From Nocardia miyunensis NBRC 108239 (lineage in GTDB: Bacteria; Actinomycetota; Actinomycetes; Mycobacteriales; Mycobacteriaceae), in contig NZ_BDBQ01000008.1 in assembly GCF_001613065.1 (NCBI RefSeq), forward strand, positions 1 through 64,000: a stretch of DNA of 64,000 nt, given 5' to 3'. Both the position numbers and the translations under genes were made by a program. Positions 21,708 through 29,482 of the stretch are shown piece by piece; within the stretch, counting starts at the first letter, position 1, and every line of letters starts with the position of its first letter. The notes below the pieces were generated by a model. That model was given only the letters and a program-made list of their open reading frames with translations, did not search any database and was not told the DNA's origin.

Positions 21708-21956
21708 ATGGAACCTGCAATCACTGCTTCCGAAGCGCGCAAAGGCCTACTTCCACTGGTGAAGCAGGCTGATGAGGATCGCGACACGATCGAGATCATG
21801 TCCGAAGCAGGCAACGCGGTGTTGATGTCCGAAGAGGAACACGACTCTTCGATGACCACGGTGGAGCTGTTGAGCGGTCCGGGTGGTGCTCGGCTGCGTC
21901 GGTCCATTCGAGAGTTGGAGTCGGGGCACGGTATCGAGCGTGAGTTGATCGAATGA
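21708..21956 (+). CDS. YefM/Phd-family antitoxin
   Basis: This 82-aa antitoxin has the YefM pattern: [24 protein letters not shown], a strand with [31 protein letters not shown], and the conserved C-terminal [14 protein letters not shown] that wraps the RelE-fold toxin. ATG 21708 follows GAAGGGGG. Its stop overlaps the ATG of the toxin remnant (ATGA). With the toxin destroyed the antitoxin may be an orphan or act against a homologous toxin elsewhere. Confidence 0.85.
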   Translation: MEPAITASEARKGLLPLVKQADEDRDTIEIMSEAGNAVLMSEEEHDSSMTTVELLSGPGGARLRRSIRELESGHGIERELIE

Positions 21957-22143
21957 GAGACGTCTTCTTGGAGAAGGCAAACCGATACTGGCGGACCCGT
22001 TCGAGGGTATCGGCAAGCCGGAGCCATTGAAGCACGATCTCGCGGGCTACTGGTCTCGCCGGATAATTCAGGAGCACCGTCTCGTGTATCGGGTTGTGGG
22101 CGAAGAGCTTTGGATAGCAAAGGTCGGCACGCACTTCGAATGA
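21953..22143 (+). pseudogene. Truncated, frameshifted YoeB-like toxin
   Basis: The frame from ATG 21953 reads [13 protein letters not shown] and stops after 25 codons. In another frame the C-terminal half of a YoeB/Txe mRNA interferase is intact: [20 protein letters not shown], then [20 protein letters not shown], ending at TGA 22141. A normal YoeB has about 85 residues; here some 25-30 residues between the N-terminus and DPFEG are missing and the reading frame is shifted. The position directly after the antitoxin, with the usual stop/start overlap, confirms its origin. The catalytic C-terminal HY/YHY end is also altered (GTHFE). Confidence 0.8.
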
Positions 22144-22154
22144 TCAGGTGAATC

Positions 22155-22190
22155 GGTGACCGGATGCGCCGCTGAGCGCGTCCGGTCACC
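22155..22190. terminator. Bidirectional hairpin
   Basis: GGTGACCGGA (22155-22164) pairs perfectly with TCCGGTCACC (22181-22190), and the enclosed GCGC/GCGC extends the structure. It lies between the toxin remnant and the convergent TetR gene. Confidence 0.7.
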
Positions 22191-22197
22191 CGTGCGT

Positions 22198-22788
22198 TCA
22201 GCGGGGGCGTAGGCCGTCGAAGAGGACGGCGAAGGTGCGGCGGCGTTGTTCGGCGTTGGCGCCGGTGGTGTGGGTGGACAGGAAGCCGCCCTTGAGGATT
22301 CGCATGAGGTCGTCGATGTCGATGTCCGTGCGGGTCGCGCCGGCGGATTGGGCGCGGCGTAGCAGGACGTCGATGGCTGCGAGCAGTTCGACTGTGGGGC
22401 CCGGGTTTTCGAGGCTCTCGTGGCCGCCGACGGCCTCGGCGAGATCGCGTTTGACCCCGCCCTCGACGACCATCAGGTCGAGGTAGTCGAAGAAGGCGCG
22501 GCCGGGATCCTCGGCGTCGGCCAGGTCGCGGGCCTGGGCGACCATCCGCTCGACGCGATCCAGCATCGCCGCGTGGAACAGCGCCTCCTTGGTGGGGAAG
22601 TGCCGATAGACCGTGCCGGGGCCGACCCCGGCGCGCCGGGCGATCTCGTCCAGCGGGACCGAGATGCCCTCGGCGGCGAAGGCGGCCTGGGCGGCGGCCA
22701 GTACGCGTTCACGGTTGCGTCGGGCGTCGGCCCGCAGTGCGCGGCCCGTCCCGGAGGTCGTGGGCGCATTCGCCTGTGTTTCGGTCAC
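22198..22788 (-). CDS. TetR-family transcriptional regulator
   Basis: This 196-aa repressor has a TetR HTH at about residues 20-66 (ADARRNRERVLAAAQAAFAAEG, DEIARRAGVGPGTVYRHFPTKEALF in segments) and a ligand domain that ends with FAVLFDGLRPR. It is divergent from the NTF2-like gene at 22879, with 90 bp between the starts. Repeated CGGAAC half-sites in that gap are the likely operator, so it probably represses itself and the neighbour. Confidence 0.9.
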   Translation of the reverse strand: MTETQANAPTTSGTGRALRADARRNRERVLAAAQAAFAAEGISVPLDEIARRAGVGPGTVYRHFPTKEALFHAAMLDRVERMVAQARDLADAEDPGRAFFDYLDLMVVEGGVKRDLAEAVGGHESLENPGPTVELLAAIDVLLRRAQSAGATRTDIDIDDLMRILKGGFLSTHTTGANAEQRRRTFAVLFDGLRPR

Positions 22789-22801
22789 GGCGCGATTCTA
22801 C

Positions 22802-22861
22802 CCGGAACACCATTGACAAACGGGGCGTGCGTTCCGGATTATAAGCGGGGCATACGTTCCG
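22802..22861. promoter_or_regulatory. TetR operator region and promoter with GTTCCG half-sites
   Basis: CCGGAAC (22802-22808) faces GTTCCGG (22831-22837), and GTTCCG recurs at 22856-22861. The latter two sit in a direct repeat of CGGGGCrTrCGTTCCG with a 25-bp period. TTGACA (22813-22818) and GATTAT (22837-22842) 18 bp apart form a candidate promoter for the NTF2-like gene embedded among these sites. This fits repression by the adjacent TetR protein. Confidence 0.5.
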
Positions 22862-22878
22862 ATTATTCAGGGGTAATC

Positions 22879-23298
22879 ATGGCAGTAGATCAGGAGATCA
22901 CACCACGCGCGCTGGTCGAGCGGTTGTTCATCGGGCTCGGCACGCCCGATGCCGACGCGTTCGCCGACGCACTGGCCCCGGACGCGGTGTTCGAAATCCC
23001 GTGGACCGCGCCCGGCTGGCCCGAACGGCTCGAGGGCCGGGAAGCGATTCGCGAACATCTCGCCCAGCGCTGGGCGGGGTTGTCCCGCATCCAAGTCCAC
23101 GGGGTCCATCCCGAGGTGTACGAGACCTCGGACCCGGAATTGTTCTTCGTGGAGAACGAGGTCGACATGACCCGGCCCGACGGTGTGCGCTCGCGCGGCC
23201 GGACCTCGGTCAACGCGGTTCGCGTGCGAGACGGGCAGATCGTGCTGTTCCGCGACTACATGGACACCGGGCGTCTGGCGGCGCTGGTCGAGGGATGA
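22879..23298 (+). CDS. SnoaL/NTF2-like protein
   Basis: This 139-aa cone-shaped NTF2-fold protein has helix 1 ALVERLFIGLGTPDADAFADALAPDAVFE, a central LEGREAIREHLAQRWAGL, and a C-terminal GQIVLFRDYMDTGRLAAL typical of SnoaL-like/ketosteroid-isomerase-related proteins. No catalytic residue can be assigned. ATG 22879 follows GGGG at 22870-22873. It is the divergent partner of a TetR gene and probably its target; such pairs often deal with an aromatic or lipid compound. Confidence 0.8.
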   Translation: MAVDQEITPRALVERLFIGLGTPDADAFADALAPDAVFEIPWTAPGWPERLEGREAIREHLAQRWAGLSRIQVHGVHPEVYETSDPELFFVENEVDMTRPDGVRSRGRTSVNAVRVRDGQIVLFRDYMDTGRLAALVEG

Positions 23299-23304
23299 GG
23301 CGCG

Positions 23305-23335
23305 CCGCCCTGTCCGGCCGTGCCGGGCAGGGCGG
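23305..23335. terminator. Bidirectional GC hairpin
   Basis: CCGCCCTG (23305-23312) pairs with CAGGGCGG (23328-23335), with an inner CCGG/CCGG. It fills the gap between the NTF2-like gene and the convergent serine hydrolase. Confidence 0.65.
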
Positions 23336-24679
23336 TCAGCGGATGCCAGGCGTGCGCGGATCGGGTCCCAGGCAGACCAGGATCACGCAGCCGGGCGGCG
23401 CGTCGGAGAACGGCGGCGTGAGCGGAGTTCGCAAGCAGGACAGCACATTACAGCTCGGATAGGCGTCAGGTCCGATGCCGAACAGGGCCAGGGTGATATT
23501 CGGATCGAAGTACGAGCGCGGATCCAGCAGCAGCGGCGGCTCGACGTACGGTCCGGGATCGCGGATCGGCGGACGGACGAACGCGGCGAGCAGCTTGCGG
23601 AAGAACTCGTGGGACAGCTCGCCCATGTTCTGCAGCATTCCGGACGGCCCCTCGGTGCTGTGATTGCCGAACGCTCCGGTCCACTCCACCGTCAGATCCA
23701 GGCTCGGAACGACGAACACGTTCTGCAATCCGATCCCGGACATCTGATAGCTGCCCGCGGGCAGGAACTTCGGTACCTCCGCGCATCCGGGACCGACCCA
23801 GAACAGATATCCGTAGCAGTGATTGGTCGCCGAGGGCCGCCGCGCGGCGTGCAGATAGTTCGAGGAGACGATCTGCCGGCCTCCCCATTTGCCCCAATTG
23901 CTCAGCAGCAGGCCGAATTTGGCCAGATCGTCGGGCGGAATCAGCAGGTGCGCATAGCCGTAGGTGTGTCCGGAACGATCCCGCGCCCAGTAGTAGTCGC
24001 CGCGCGCGATGCCCAGCGGGTCGAACAACTCGCGCTGGGCGAACCGCTGCAGCGGCTCGTGCACGGCCAGTTCCACGACATAGGACAGCAGATCGACGTT
24101 GCGCTGGCTGTAGGCGAACGCGGTGCCGGGCGGATTGTCGAATGGGACGCCCAGCGCCTGCACCGCGCTGTCGGGATCGATGGGGATGACGCCGGTGACG
24201 CCCTCGTTCACCGCGCCCACGTGCAGTCCGGAGGTCTCGGTGAGCAGATCGGTGACCGTGATCGAGCGATGTTCCGCATCGCCCAGCCCCGGCGGCAGAT
24301 AGCGGCCGATGGGTGCGGTCAGGTCGAGTTCGCCTTTGTCCGAGGCGATTCCGGCGATCAGCGAGACCACGCTCTTGGTGACGCTCCAGACGTTCCACGG
24401 CGTTGCGCCCGTCCGGTCGTCGGCCGGGCCGGCGCCGACGCGGCAGTTGTGCCGAAAGACCTGGACGTTCAATCGGTTTCGGCTCATGGCGAAGGCGAGC
24501 GCGTCGGCGAGGCGGGCCGGATCGAATCCGGCCTGTGCGGGGGTGGCGCTCGGGAAGGCCCGCCCGGAGCTCACCCCGCAGTGAAGTTCGGTATCGGTCG
24601 TCGCGCGGGCGTATCCGGGCGTCACACCGATCGTCGCCAGGATCGCAATCGTCGCAAACCACCCCAGAATGCGGCACAT
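23336..24679 (-). CDS. Secreted serine hydrolase, class C beta-lactamase/CubicO family
   Basis: This 447-aa protein has a Sec signal peptide (MCRILGWFATIAILATIGVTPGYARA) and the beta-lactamase/transpeptidase fold. The nucleophile is Ser99 in SVTK (S-x-x-K), and the second motif is YSQ in FAYSQRN near residue 192. A Pro/Cys-rich C-terminal tail of about 60 residues has several cysteines that could form disulfides. The family includes esterases, D-amino peptidases and penicillin-binding proteins; substrate is not predictable. Its N-terminus lies before a 448-bp gap. Confidence 0.85.
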   Translation of the reverse strand: MCRILGWFATIAILATIGVTPGYARATTDTELHCGVSSGRAFPSATPAQAGFDPARLADALAFAMSRNRLNVQVFRHNCRVGAGPADDRTGATPWNVWSVTKSVVSLIAGIASDKGELDLTAPIGRYLPPGLGDAEHRSITVTDLLTETSGLHVGAVNEGVTGVIPIDPDSAVQALGVPFDNPPGTAFAYSQRNVDLLSYVVELAVHEPLQRFAQRELFDPLGIARGDYYWARDRSGHTYGYAHLLIPPDDLAKFGLLLSNWGKWGGRQIVSSNYLHAARRPSATNHCYGYLFWVGPGCAEVPKFLPAGSYQMSGIGLQNVFVVPSLDLTVEWTGAFGNHSTEGPSGMLQNMGELSHEFFRKLLAAFVRPPIRDPGPYVEPPLLLDPRSYFDPNITLALFGIGPDAYPSCNVLSCLRTPLTPPFSDAPPGCVILVCLGPDPRTPGIR

Positions 24680-25127
24680 GGGTGTGAGGCTAGCGCCTGG
24701 TCGGCGACCCGGCGCGAAGATGAAACGCGCACAGTCGAAATCGATACCTAATGTGCCGAACGACCGATTCGCCGCCGGGCATGTGGCCCGGAAACGCAGA
24801 ACGCCGCCGGATCTCGTGAATCCAGCGGCGTTCGTTCTGCAGCACTACTGCAACGGTTTCGCGAACGCCACGCCAGCCCCGCGAACCAGGGTGCCGATGC
24901 CCAACATGCGCCTCTCGGCGAGTGGTCGCTCGTAGCGACAAAAGGTGCGGCCCGGGGCTGTCCCGGCATCGGCAATATCAGTCAACCGCGAGCGGCCGGG
25001 ATCTATTCCGGGTTCGGGACTGTGAGCTAGCGCATAGTGCAGTAGGGCGACCGATCAGGCATAACGCCTGGTCATGCCCTGGTGCGACGGGATAGCATCG
25101 CAGGAGTCTGCCGAGCGAGGGGGAGTT
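24680..25127. other. 448-bp non-coding gap
   Basis: The gap lies between the start of the serine hydrolase and the AAA ATPase. The only structure I see is an inverted repeat GAACGCCGC (24799-24807) / GCGGCGTTC (24825-24833) with CAGAA/TTCTG extensions. Candidate ORFs here have no recognisable similarity and odd composition, so I call no gene. Confidence 0.5.
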
Positions 25128-26570
25128 GTGACCGACGATCCGGTTCTGAGCGAAATGCTGCGCATACTCGACACCGACCCGGAACTGCTACCGGTGCGGA
25201 TCCGGGTGATCGAGTTGCTCGCGGACCGGTCCCGGCACGCCGAGGCGCTGCCGCACTGCGCGTCGGCCCTCGGTCTCGATCCCGGCAATGCCAAGGTGCT
25301 CGAACTGCTGCAACGCTGTACCGCCGCGCTCGCCGCGGGTGCGGGTGCGCCGACGACGCAATCCGGGCAAGCCTCCGCCGCCTCGCCGGGCGGTGCCGCG
25401 GACCGTGCGGGTAGCACCGCGGACGAGCCGGGGAGTGCCGCGAGCCAGGCCGACAGGGCGGCGGGGCGAACCGGTAGCGCCGCGAGCGAGACGGGTGCGA
25501 ACGAGACGGGCGCCGAGGAGACCGCGCCGGATCCGGATGCGAACCCGCCCGCCCATTTCGACTGGGCTGCCGCCGAGCGCGAGGTCGGTGACATCATCGC
25601 TCCGGCGTTCGTCGACGACGCCCGGCAGTTCGACGGTGAGCTGTCCCTGAACGAGGATGGTGAGCCGGTCGCCCATGCCGAGGGGGATGTCGGGCTGTTC
25701 GAGCGGCCGAGCGTCGCGCTGGCCGATGTCGGCGGGATGGAGAACGTCAAACAGCAGCTCGAGCTGTCCCTGCTGGGGCCGCTGCGCAATCCCGAGCTGG
25801 CCAAGGCATTCGGCACCAGCGCGCGCGGCGGGCTGCTGCTGTACGGGCCGCCGGGCTGCGGGAAGACGTTCATCGCCGCGGCGGTCGCCGGTGAGCTGGG
25901 CGCGAATTTCTATCCGATCGAGATCGCCGACATCCTGGACATCTACACCGGTTCGAGCGAACGCAATCTGCATCAGGTCTTCGAGGTCGCCCGCCGCAAC
26001 GCGCCGTGCGTGCTGTTCATCGACGAGGTGGATGCGCTGGGGCACAAGCGAAGTCAGATGTCGGGTTCGGCGACCATGCGCACGGTGGTGAATCAGCTTC
26101 TCACCGAGATGGATTCGGCCACCGCCGACAACGAGGGCGTCTATCTGCTCGGCGCGACCAACCATCCGTGGGATATCGACGTCGCGCTGCGCCGCCCCGG
26201 ACGTTTCGACCGGATGATCCTGGTGACCCTGCCCGATCGCGAGGCGCGCCGCGCGATTCTGCGGCACCACCTGAAGGATCGCCCGGTCAGCGGCATCGAT
26301 CTGGCCGCGATCGCCAAGCGCACCGACGGTTTCTCCGGCGCTGATCTGGCGCACGTGTGCACCTCGGCGACCCAGCTGGCCATGGCCGATTCGATGCGCA
26401 CCGGGAACGTCCGGCCGGTCGCCATGCGCGATATCGACGCTGCGCTCGCGCAGGTCAAGCCGAGTGCGGGCGCCTGGTTCGAATCCGCCCGCAACGTAGT
26501 GGAATTCGCCAACAACGACGGCACCTACGACGAGCTGGCCAAGTACATGCGCGAGAAGAAGCTGCGGTGA
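25128..26570 (+). CDS. AAA ATPase (Cdc48/VCP-like) with N-terminal TPR-like segment
   Basis: This 480-aa protein has a helical repeat-like start (residues 5-65), an Ala/Gly/Glu-rich linker (about 70-150), and a single AAA module. Walker A is GPPGCGKTFIAAAVAGELGANF near 242, Walker B CVLFIDEVDALG near 293, and the second region of homology ATNHPWDIDVALRRPGRFDR near 344, including the arginine fingers. The C-terminal helical lid ends with EFANNDGTYDELAKYMREKKLR. The domain pair resembles single-ring FtsH/Cdc48 unfoldases without a protease. GTG 25128 follows GGGGGAG. The TPR/TM gene begins 12 bp downstream, implying a functional pair, perhaps a membrane-associated remodelling machine. Confidence 0.8.
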   Translation: MTDDPVLSEMLRILDTDPELLPVRIRVIELLADRSRHAEALPHCASALGLDPGNAKVLELLQRCTAALAAGAGAPTTQSGQASAASPGGAADRAGSTADEPGSAASQADRAAGRTGSAASETGANETGAEETAPDPDANPPAHFDWAAAEREVGDIIAPAFVDDARQFDGELSLNEDGEPVAHAEGDVGLFERPSVALADVGGMENVKQQLELSLLGPLRNPELAKAFGTSARGGLLLYGPPGCGKTFIAAAVAGELGANFYPIEIADILDIYTGSSERNLHQVFEVARRNAPCVLFIDEVDALGHKRSQMSGSATMRTVVNQLLTEMDSATADNEGVYLLGATNHPWDIDVALRRPGRFDRMILVTLPDREARRAILRHHLKDRPVSGIDLAAIAKRTDGFSGADLAHVCTSATQLAMADSMRTGNVRPVAMRDIDAALAQVKPSAGAWFESARNVVEFANNDGTYDELAKYMREKKLR

Positions 26571-26582
26571 GCCGGCGCGATC

Positions 26583-28028
26583 GTGGCTGATCTCGAGCGG
26601 GCCAAGGTACTCATCGAGCTGCGTCGGCTGAGCGAGGCCCGGGAGCAACTGGCCGAGGTACTGGCCGCCGAGCCCGACAATGCCGAGGCCGCAACATATC
26701 TCGCGCAGGCGGCCTATCTGGATCAGCGGTATCGCGAGGCCGCCGAGCAGAGCGCCGCGGCGCTGCGGATCCAGCCGCGCAACCAGTTCGCCATGCGCAT
26801 TCACGCGCTGGCCCTGCTCAATACGGATGACGCCGGACGCTGGCAGGCGCAGCAGATGGCCCGCCGGGTGGTGGCGCTGGGACCCGAATTCGCCGAGAAC
26901 CACCGGATTCTGGCGATCGTGTTGCGCGAATGCGGCCTGCTGCCCGAGGCCCTCGCGGCCATCGATCGGGCCGTGGAACTCGATCCCGACGAGGCCGACA
27001 TCCACGTGGCGCGCGGTTCGATCCTGCGGCGAATGGGACACTGCGGCAACAGATTCCGGTCCGGTCCGGCGGCCGATGCGTATCGTACGGCGCTACGGCT
27101 GGAACCCGAGAGCGCCTATGCCGTACACGATCTCGCGATCGTCGAACTCAACGGCCGCCGTCTGCGCAACGCCCTGCGCGGCGTACTGACCGCCGCCACC
27201 ATGGATCCCGGTCTGGGAGATCTGGTGCGCACCAATGTCGCAACGGTGATCCGGCACGCCCTGCGTCGCATGCACTGGGTGCTCACCGTCATCGCCTTCG
27301 TGGCCCTTGTCCTCGGTGGCTTGAACGGCTCGCAAAGCGCCGCCTCCTTCGGTTCGAGCTACGGGAAGGCCCTCTACGAGTCGCACGATTACCCTGCGCC
27401 ACAACTGGTTCCGGTGAGCCAGGGATCTGTTCCTGCGCCGGACTCCGGAGCGCAACCCGCGCCCGCCGGCTCGCTTCCGGCCGTCGCACCGACATGGGAG
27501 TCGGGTGTTGCCGCGACGCGGGCTCCGGGAGTTTCGGCCCCGGAGACCGGCTCACCGGCGGCGCGGCCGTCCACACAGCGGTCCGGCGTCGTCGTGACCC
27601 CGGTGCCGGGCGTCTCGGCCGGGCCGGATTCCTCGGCGGCACGGGTTCCCGGGAGTTCGGTGCCGGTGACCTCCGCGAATATGCCTGGTGGGCAGAAGGA
27701 TCCGGCGACGAAGACCGCCCAGGCAACGACTTCCTCGGCGATATACGATCCGGCGCGGCTGGGATCGGCGGGACGGGGTTTCGGTGCGGTCGGGCTGGGG
27801 TTGATCGCGGTGGTTTCGCTCTGGTGGCTGAGGGCGGTGCCGCCGCGTCGGTGGCGGTTCGTGCTGCGCGCGGCATGGTCGAATCCGCCTACGGCATTGC
27901 GGTTGGTGGTGTTCGGCGTGGGGCTGGTCGTCTGCATGGTGGGCGTCGCGACCGGGCTGCGCGTATTCCTGAGCGTGGCCGAGCCCGCGCTGCTGGCCCT
28001 CGGGATCATCCTGCGCCGTATCGCCTGA
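26583..28028 (+). CDS. TPR-repeat membrane protein, partner of the AAA ATPase
   Basis: This 481-aa protein carries about five tetratricopeptide-like repeats over residues 1-200 (for example SEAREQLAEVLAAEPDNAEAA and PEALAAIDRAVELDPDEADI). A TM helix follows near 237-252 (WVLTVIAFVALVLGG), then a Pro/Ser/Thr/Ala-rich stretch of about 120 residues, probably outside the membrane, and three more TM helices to the end. GTG 26583 is 12 bp after the AAA gene, so the two are almost certainly co-transcribed. I recognise no specific family; the TPR domain probably docks the ATPase or its substrate at the membrane. Confidence 0.75.
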   Translation: MADLERAKVLIELRRLSEAREQLAEVLAAEPDNAEAATYLAQAAYLDQRYREAAEQSAAALRIQPRNQFAMRIHALALLNTDDAGRWQAQQMARRVVALGPEFAENHRILAIVLRECGLLPEALAAIDRAVELDPDEADIHVARGSILRRMGHCGNRFRSGPAADAYRTALRLEPESAYAVHDLAIVELNGRRLRNALRGVLTAATMDPGLGDLVRTNVATVIRHALRRMHWVLTVIAFVALVLGGLNGSQSAASFGSSYGKALYESHDYPAPQLVPVSQGSVPAPDSGAQPAPAGSLPAVAPTWESGVAATRAPGVSAPETGSPAARPSTQRSGVVVTPVPGVSAGPDSSAARVPGSSVPVTSANMPGGQKDPATKTAQATTSSAIYDPARLGSAGRGFGAVGLGLIAVVSLWWLRAVPPRRWRFVLRAAWSNPPTALRLVVFGVGLVVCMVGVATGLRVFLSVAEPALLALGIILRRIA

Positions 28029-28513
28029 GGTCGGCGGCCCGGTGTCGTACCGGGGACGATCGTGCACGCCAAGGAGTGCGGGCGCCTACGGTGACGAGGG
28101 CATCTGGACCTTCGGGTATGCCGAATGCTCGACACGGCTCGGGGGTCTGTTCAGCCGCCGACGGATTTGTGGTTCGGATGTGTCCCCGAGAACGGTTCCC
28201 GGTCGTCGATCGGGGCTTGCCGGGTGGTTGATTCGATCAGGGGCTGCTCACGCGCAGCAGGGGCCTACAGCCCTACTATCAACTGTAGTAGAAGCCTCAC
28301 GGCAGGGCGGACACGTTCGGGCTAGAGCAGACCCCACCAATACACCAAGCAGGCCAGCACGAAGACGACCGCAGTTTCCATCGTCGCTCCCAATCTAGTT
28401 GGCGTCTTCATCACCCATCATTCCCGAGGATAGTGCGGCGTGCCGCGGACCAAGATCACAAGGGGGCAACGGATACTCCCGTCCGGGACAACGTGCGAAC
28501 GATCTCGCCGTGA
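28029..28513. other. 485-bp gap with one possible micro-ORF
   Basis: The gap lies between the convergent TPR protein and LutC genes. Apart from the tiny hydrophobic ORF listed separately I see no supported gene, RNA or repeat. A lower-GC stretch around 28260-28300 (CTACTATCAACTGTAGTAG) forms a short imperfect inverted repeat. Confidence 0.4.
28322..28381 (-). CDS. Possible 19-aa hydrophobic peptide
   Basis: A minus-strand frame from ATG 28381 encodes METAVVFVLACLVYWWGLL and a TAG stop. GGGAG at 28387-28391 (complement) gives a properly spaced ribosome site. The product would be a single transmembrane helix comparable to KdpF- or CydX-like micropeptides. There is no homology evidence and no partner gene, so this is tentative. 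Confidence 0.3.
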   Translation of the reverse strand: METAVVFVLACLVYWWGLL

Positions 28514-29176
28514 TCAGGAAAACTCCGGGGAGTCCACGATCAGCACGATCAGCTGCCGCTGGCGATGGCGGCCGTGATCGCGGGTCTTGGCGTCCGATGG
28601 CGCGGTGGGCCCGCCGCACCAGGTGATCGGCCGACGGGAATCGAGTTTGTCGAGCACCTCGGGCAGGGAGGAATCGATCTGGGCGGTGCGGACCACGCAG
28701 ATATGACATTGGGGCGCGAGGGTGCGATCGCGGAAACCCTGACCGGGCCCGCCGTCCAGGACCACGGCACCGGCGTCGGCGACCGCACCGGCGCAGGTGG
28801 TCACCATCGCGTCCGCGTCGTCCAGATCGGCGTTGGGGACGGGGGAGTCCTCGGTGAGGATCTGGTTGTCCTGCTCCTTCGCCCAGAGCTCGAGCCACTG
28901 CTCGGGCAGGCCGTGCGGTGCGACGACGGTATCGGCGCGCTGGGCGCGCAGGGCGGCGTCCACGGCCTCGGGGATGTCGGATTCGCGCACCCGGGCGACG
29001 CGCGCGCCGTGGTATTCGAGACGTTCGACGAACAGTTCGACGATCGTGCTGCGGTCGGCCGGGGAGAGATCGGCCGCGCCGCGCCGGTGACCGGGGAAGA
29101 GGGTGACGGTGCGATCGTCGTCGGGCAGCGCCTTGAGGCCGTCGCGGACTCTGCGCAGGAATTCCTCCCGTGACAT
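28514..29176 (-). CDS. LutC/YkgG-family protein (lactate utilisation, orphan)
   Basis: This 220-aa protein is of the LutC/YkgG (DUF162) family. Features are SREEFLRRVRDGL at the N-terminus, a mid-domain LDDADAMVTTCAGAVADAGAVVLDGGPGQGFR with the conserved GGPGQG near residue 138, and CHICVVRTAQI near 153. In lutABC operons LutC is one of three proteins needed for L-lactate oxidation, but no LutA or LutB lies here. The end (GGPTAPSDAKTRDHGRHRQRQL) departs from the usual SATSDIE-x-x-RV-x-GVHGP pattern, so the active-site-like loop may have degenerated. I chose ATG 29176 over upstream frames. Confidence 0.75.
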   Translation of the reverse strand: MSREEFLRRVRDGLKALPDDDRTVTLFPGHRRGAADLSPADRSTIVELFVERLEYHGARVARVRESDIPEAVDAALRAQRADTVVAPHGLPEQWLELWAKEQDNQILTEDSPVPNADLDDADAMVTTCAGAVADAGAVVLDGGPGQGFRDRTLAPQCHICVVRTAQIDSSLPEVLDKLDSRRPITWCGGPTAPSDAKTRDHGRHRQRQLIVLIVDSPEFS

Positions 29177-29482
29177 CAGCGGCACCCGCCGGGGGCACAT
29201 CGGCCGGTCGTGGCACTGGGCATGGACTGCGGATCGGTGCCACGGATGACGAGCGCCGTGCGCATGTGGCGGCCCCCTTTCTGACCGGCTGCGCAGCATC
29301 CTGCGGCACCGGAAACCGGGGCGGGACGAAGCTGTGCGGGTGGTGCTGGGCGCACGCTCGTGCGGGCGGGCGGGCGCGTCTGATCTTCAGACAGGCTACC
29401 CGGGACGGGCGACGAGTTTGCCCGAGGGACGCTCGATGGATCGGCTCCGGAACGTTCGTGTACCGGAATCCGCTGGTCGCGA
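29177..29482. other. 306-bp gap between rho-like gene and lutC
   Basis: No gene, repeat or strong hairpin is visible. It presumably holds the lutC promoter, reading leftward. Confidence 0.4.

Noticed and set aside
23183..24751. 522-aa plus-strand ORF opposite the serine hydrolase
   Set aside because: Antisense shadow; the minus-strand gene has a signal peptide, the SxxK and YxQ motifs and a normal length.
24748..24975. 75-aa minus-strand ORF upstream of the AAA gene
   Set aside because: Composition is atypical, no SD is present, and it covers an inverted repeat; no support beyond being open.
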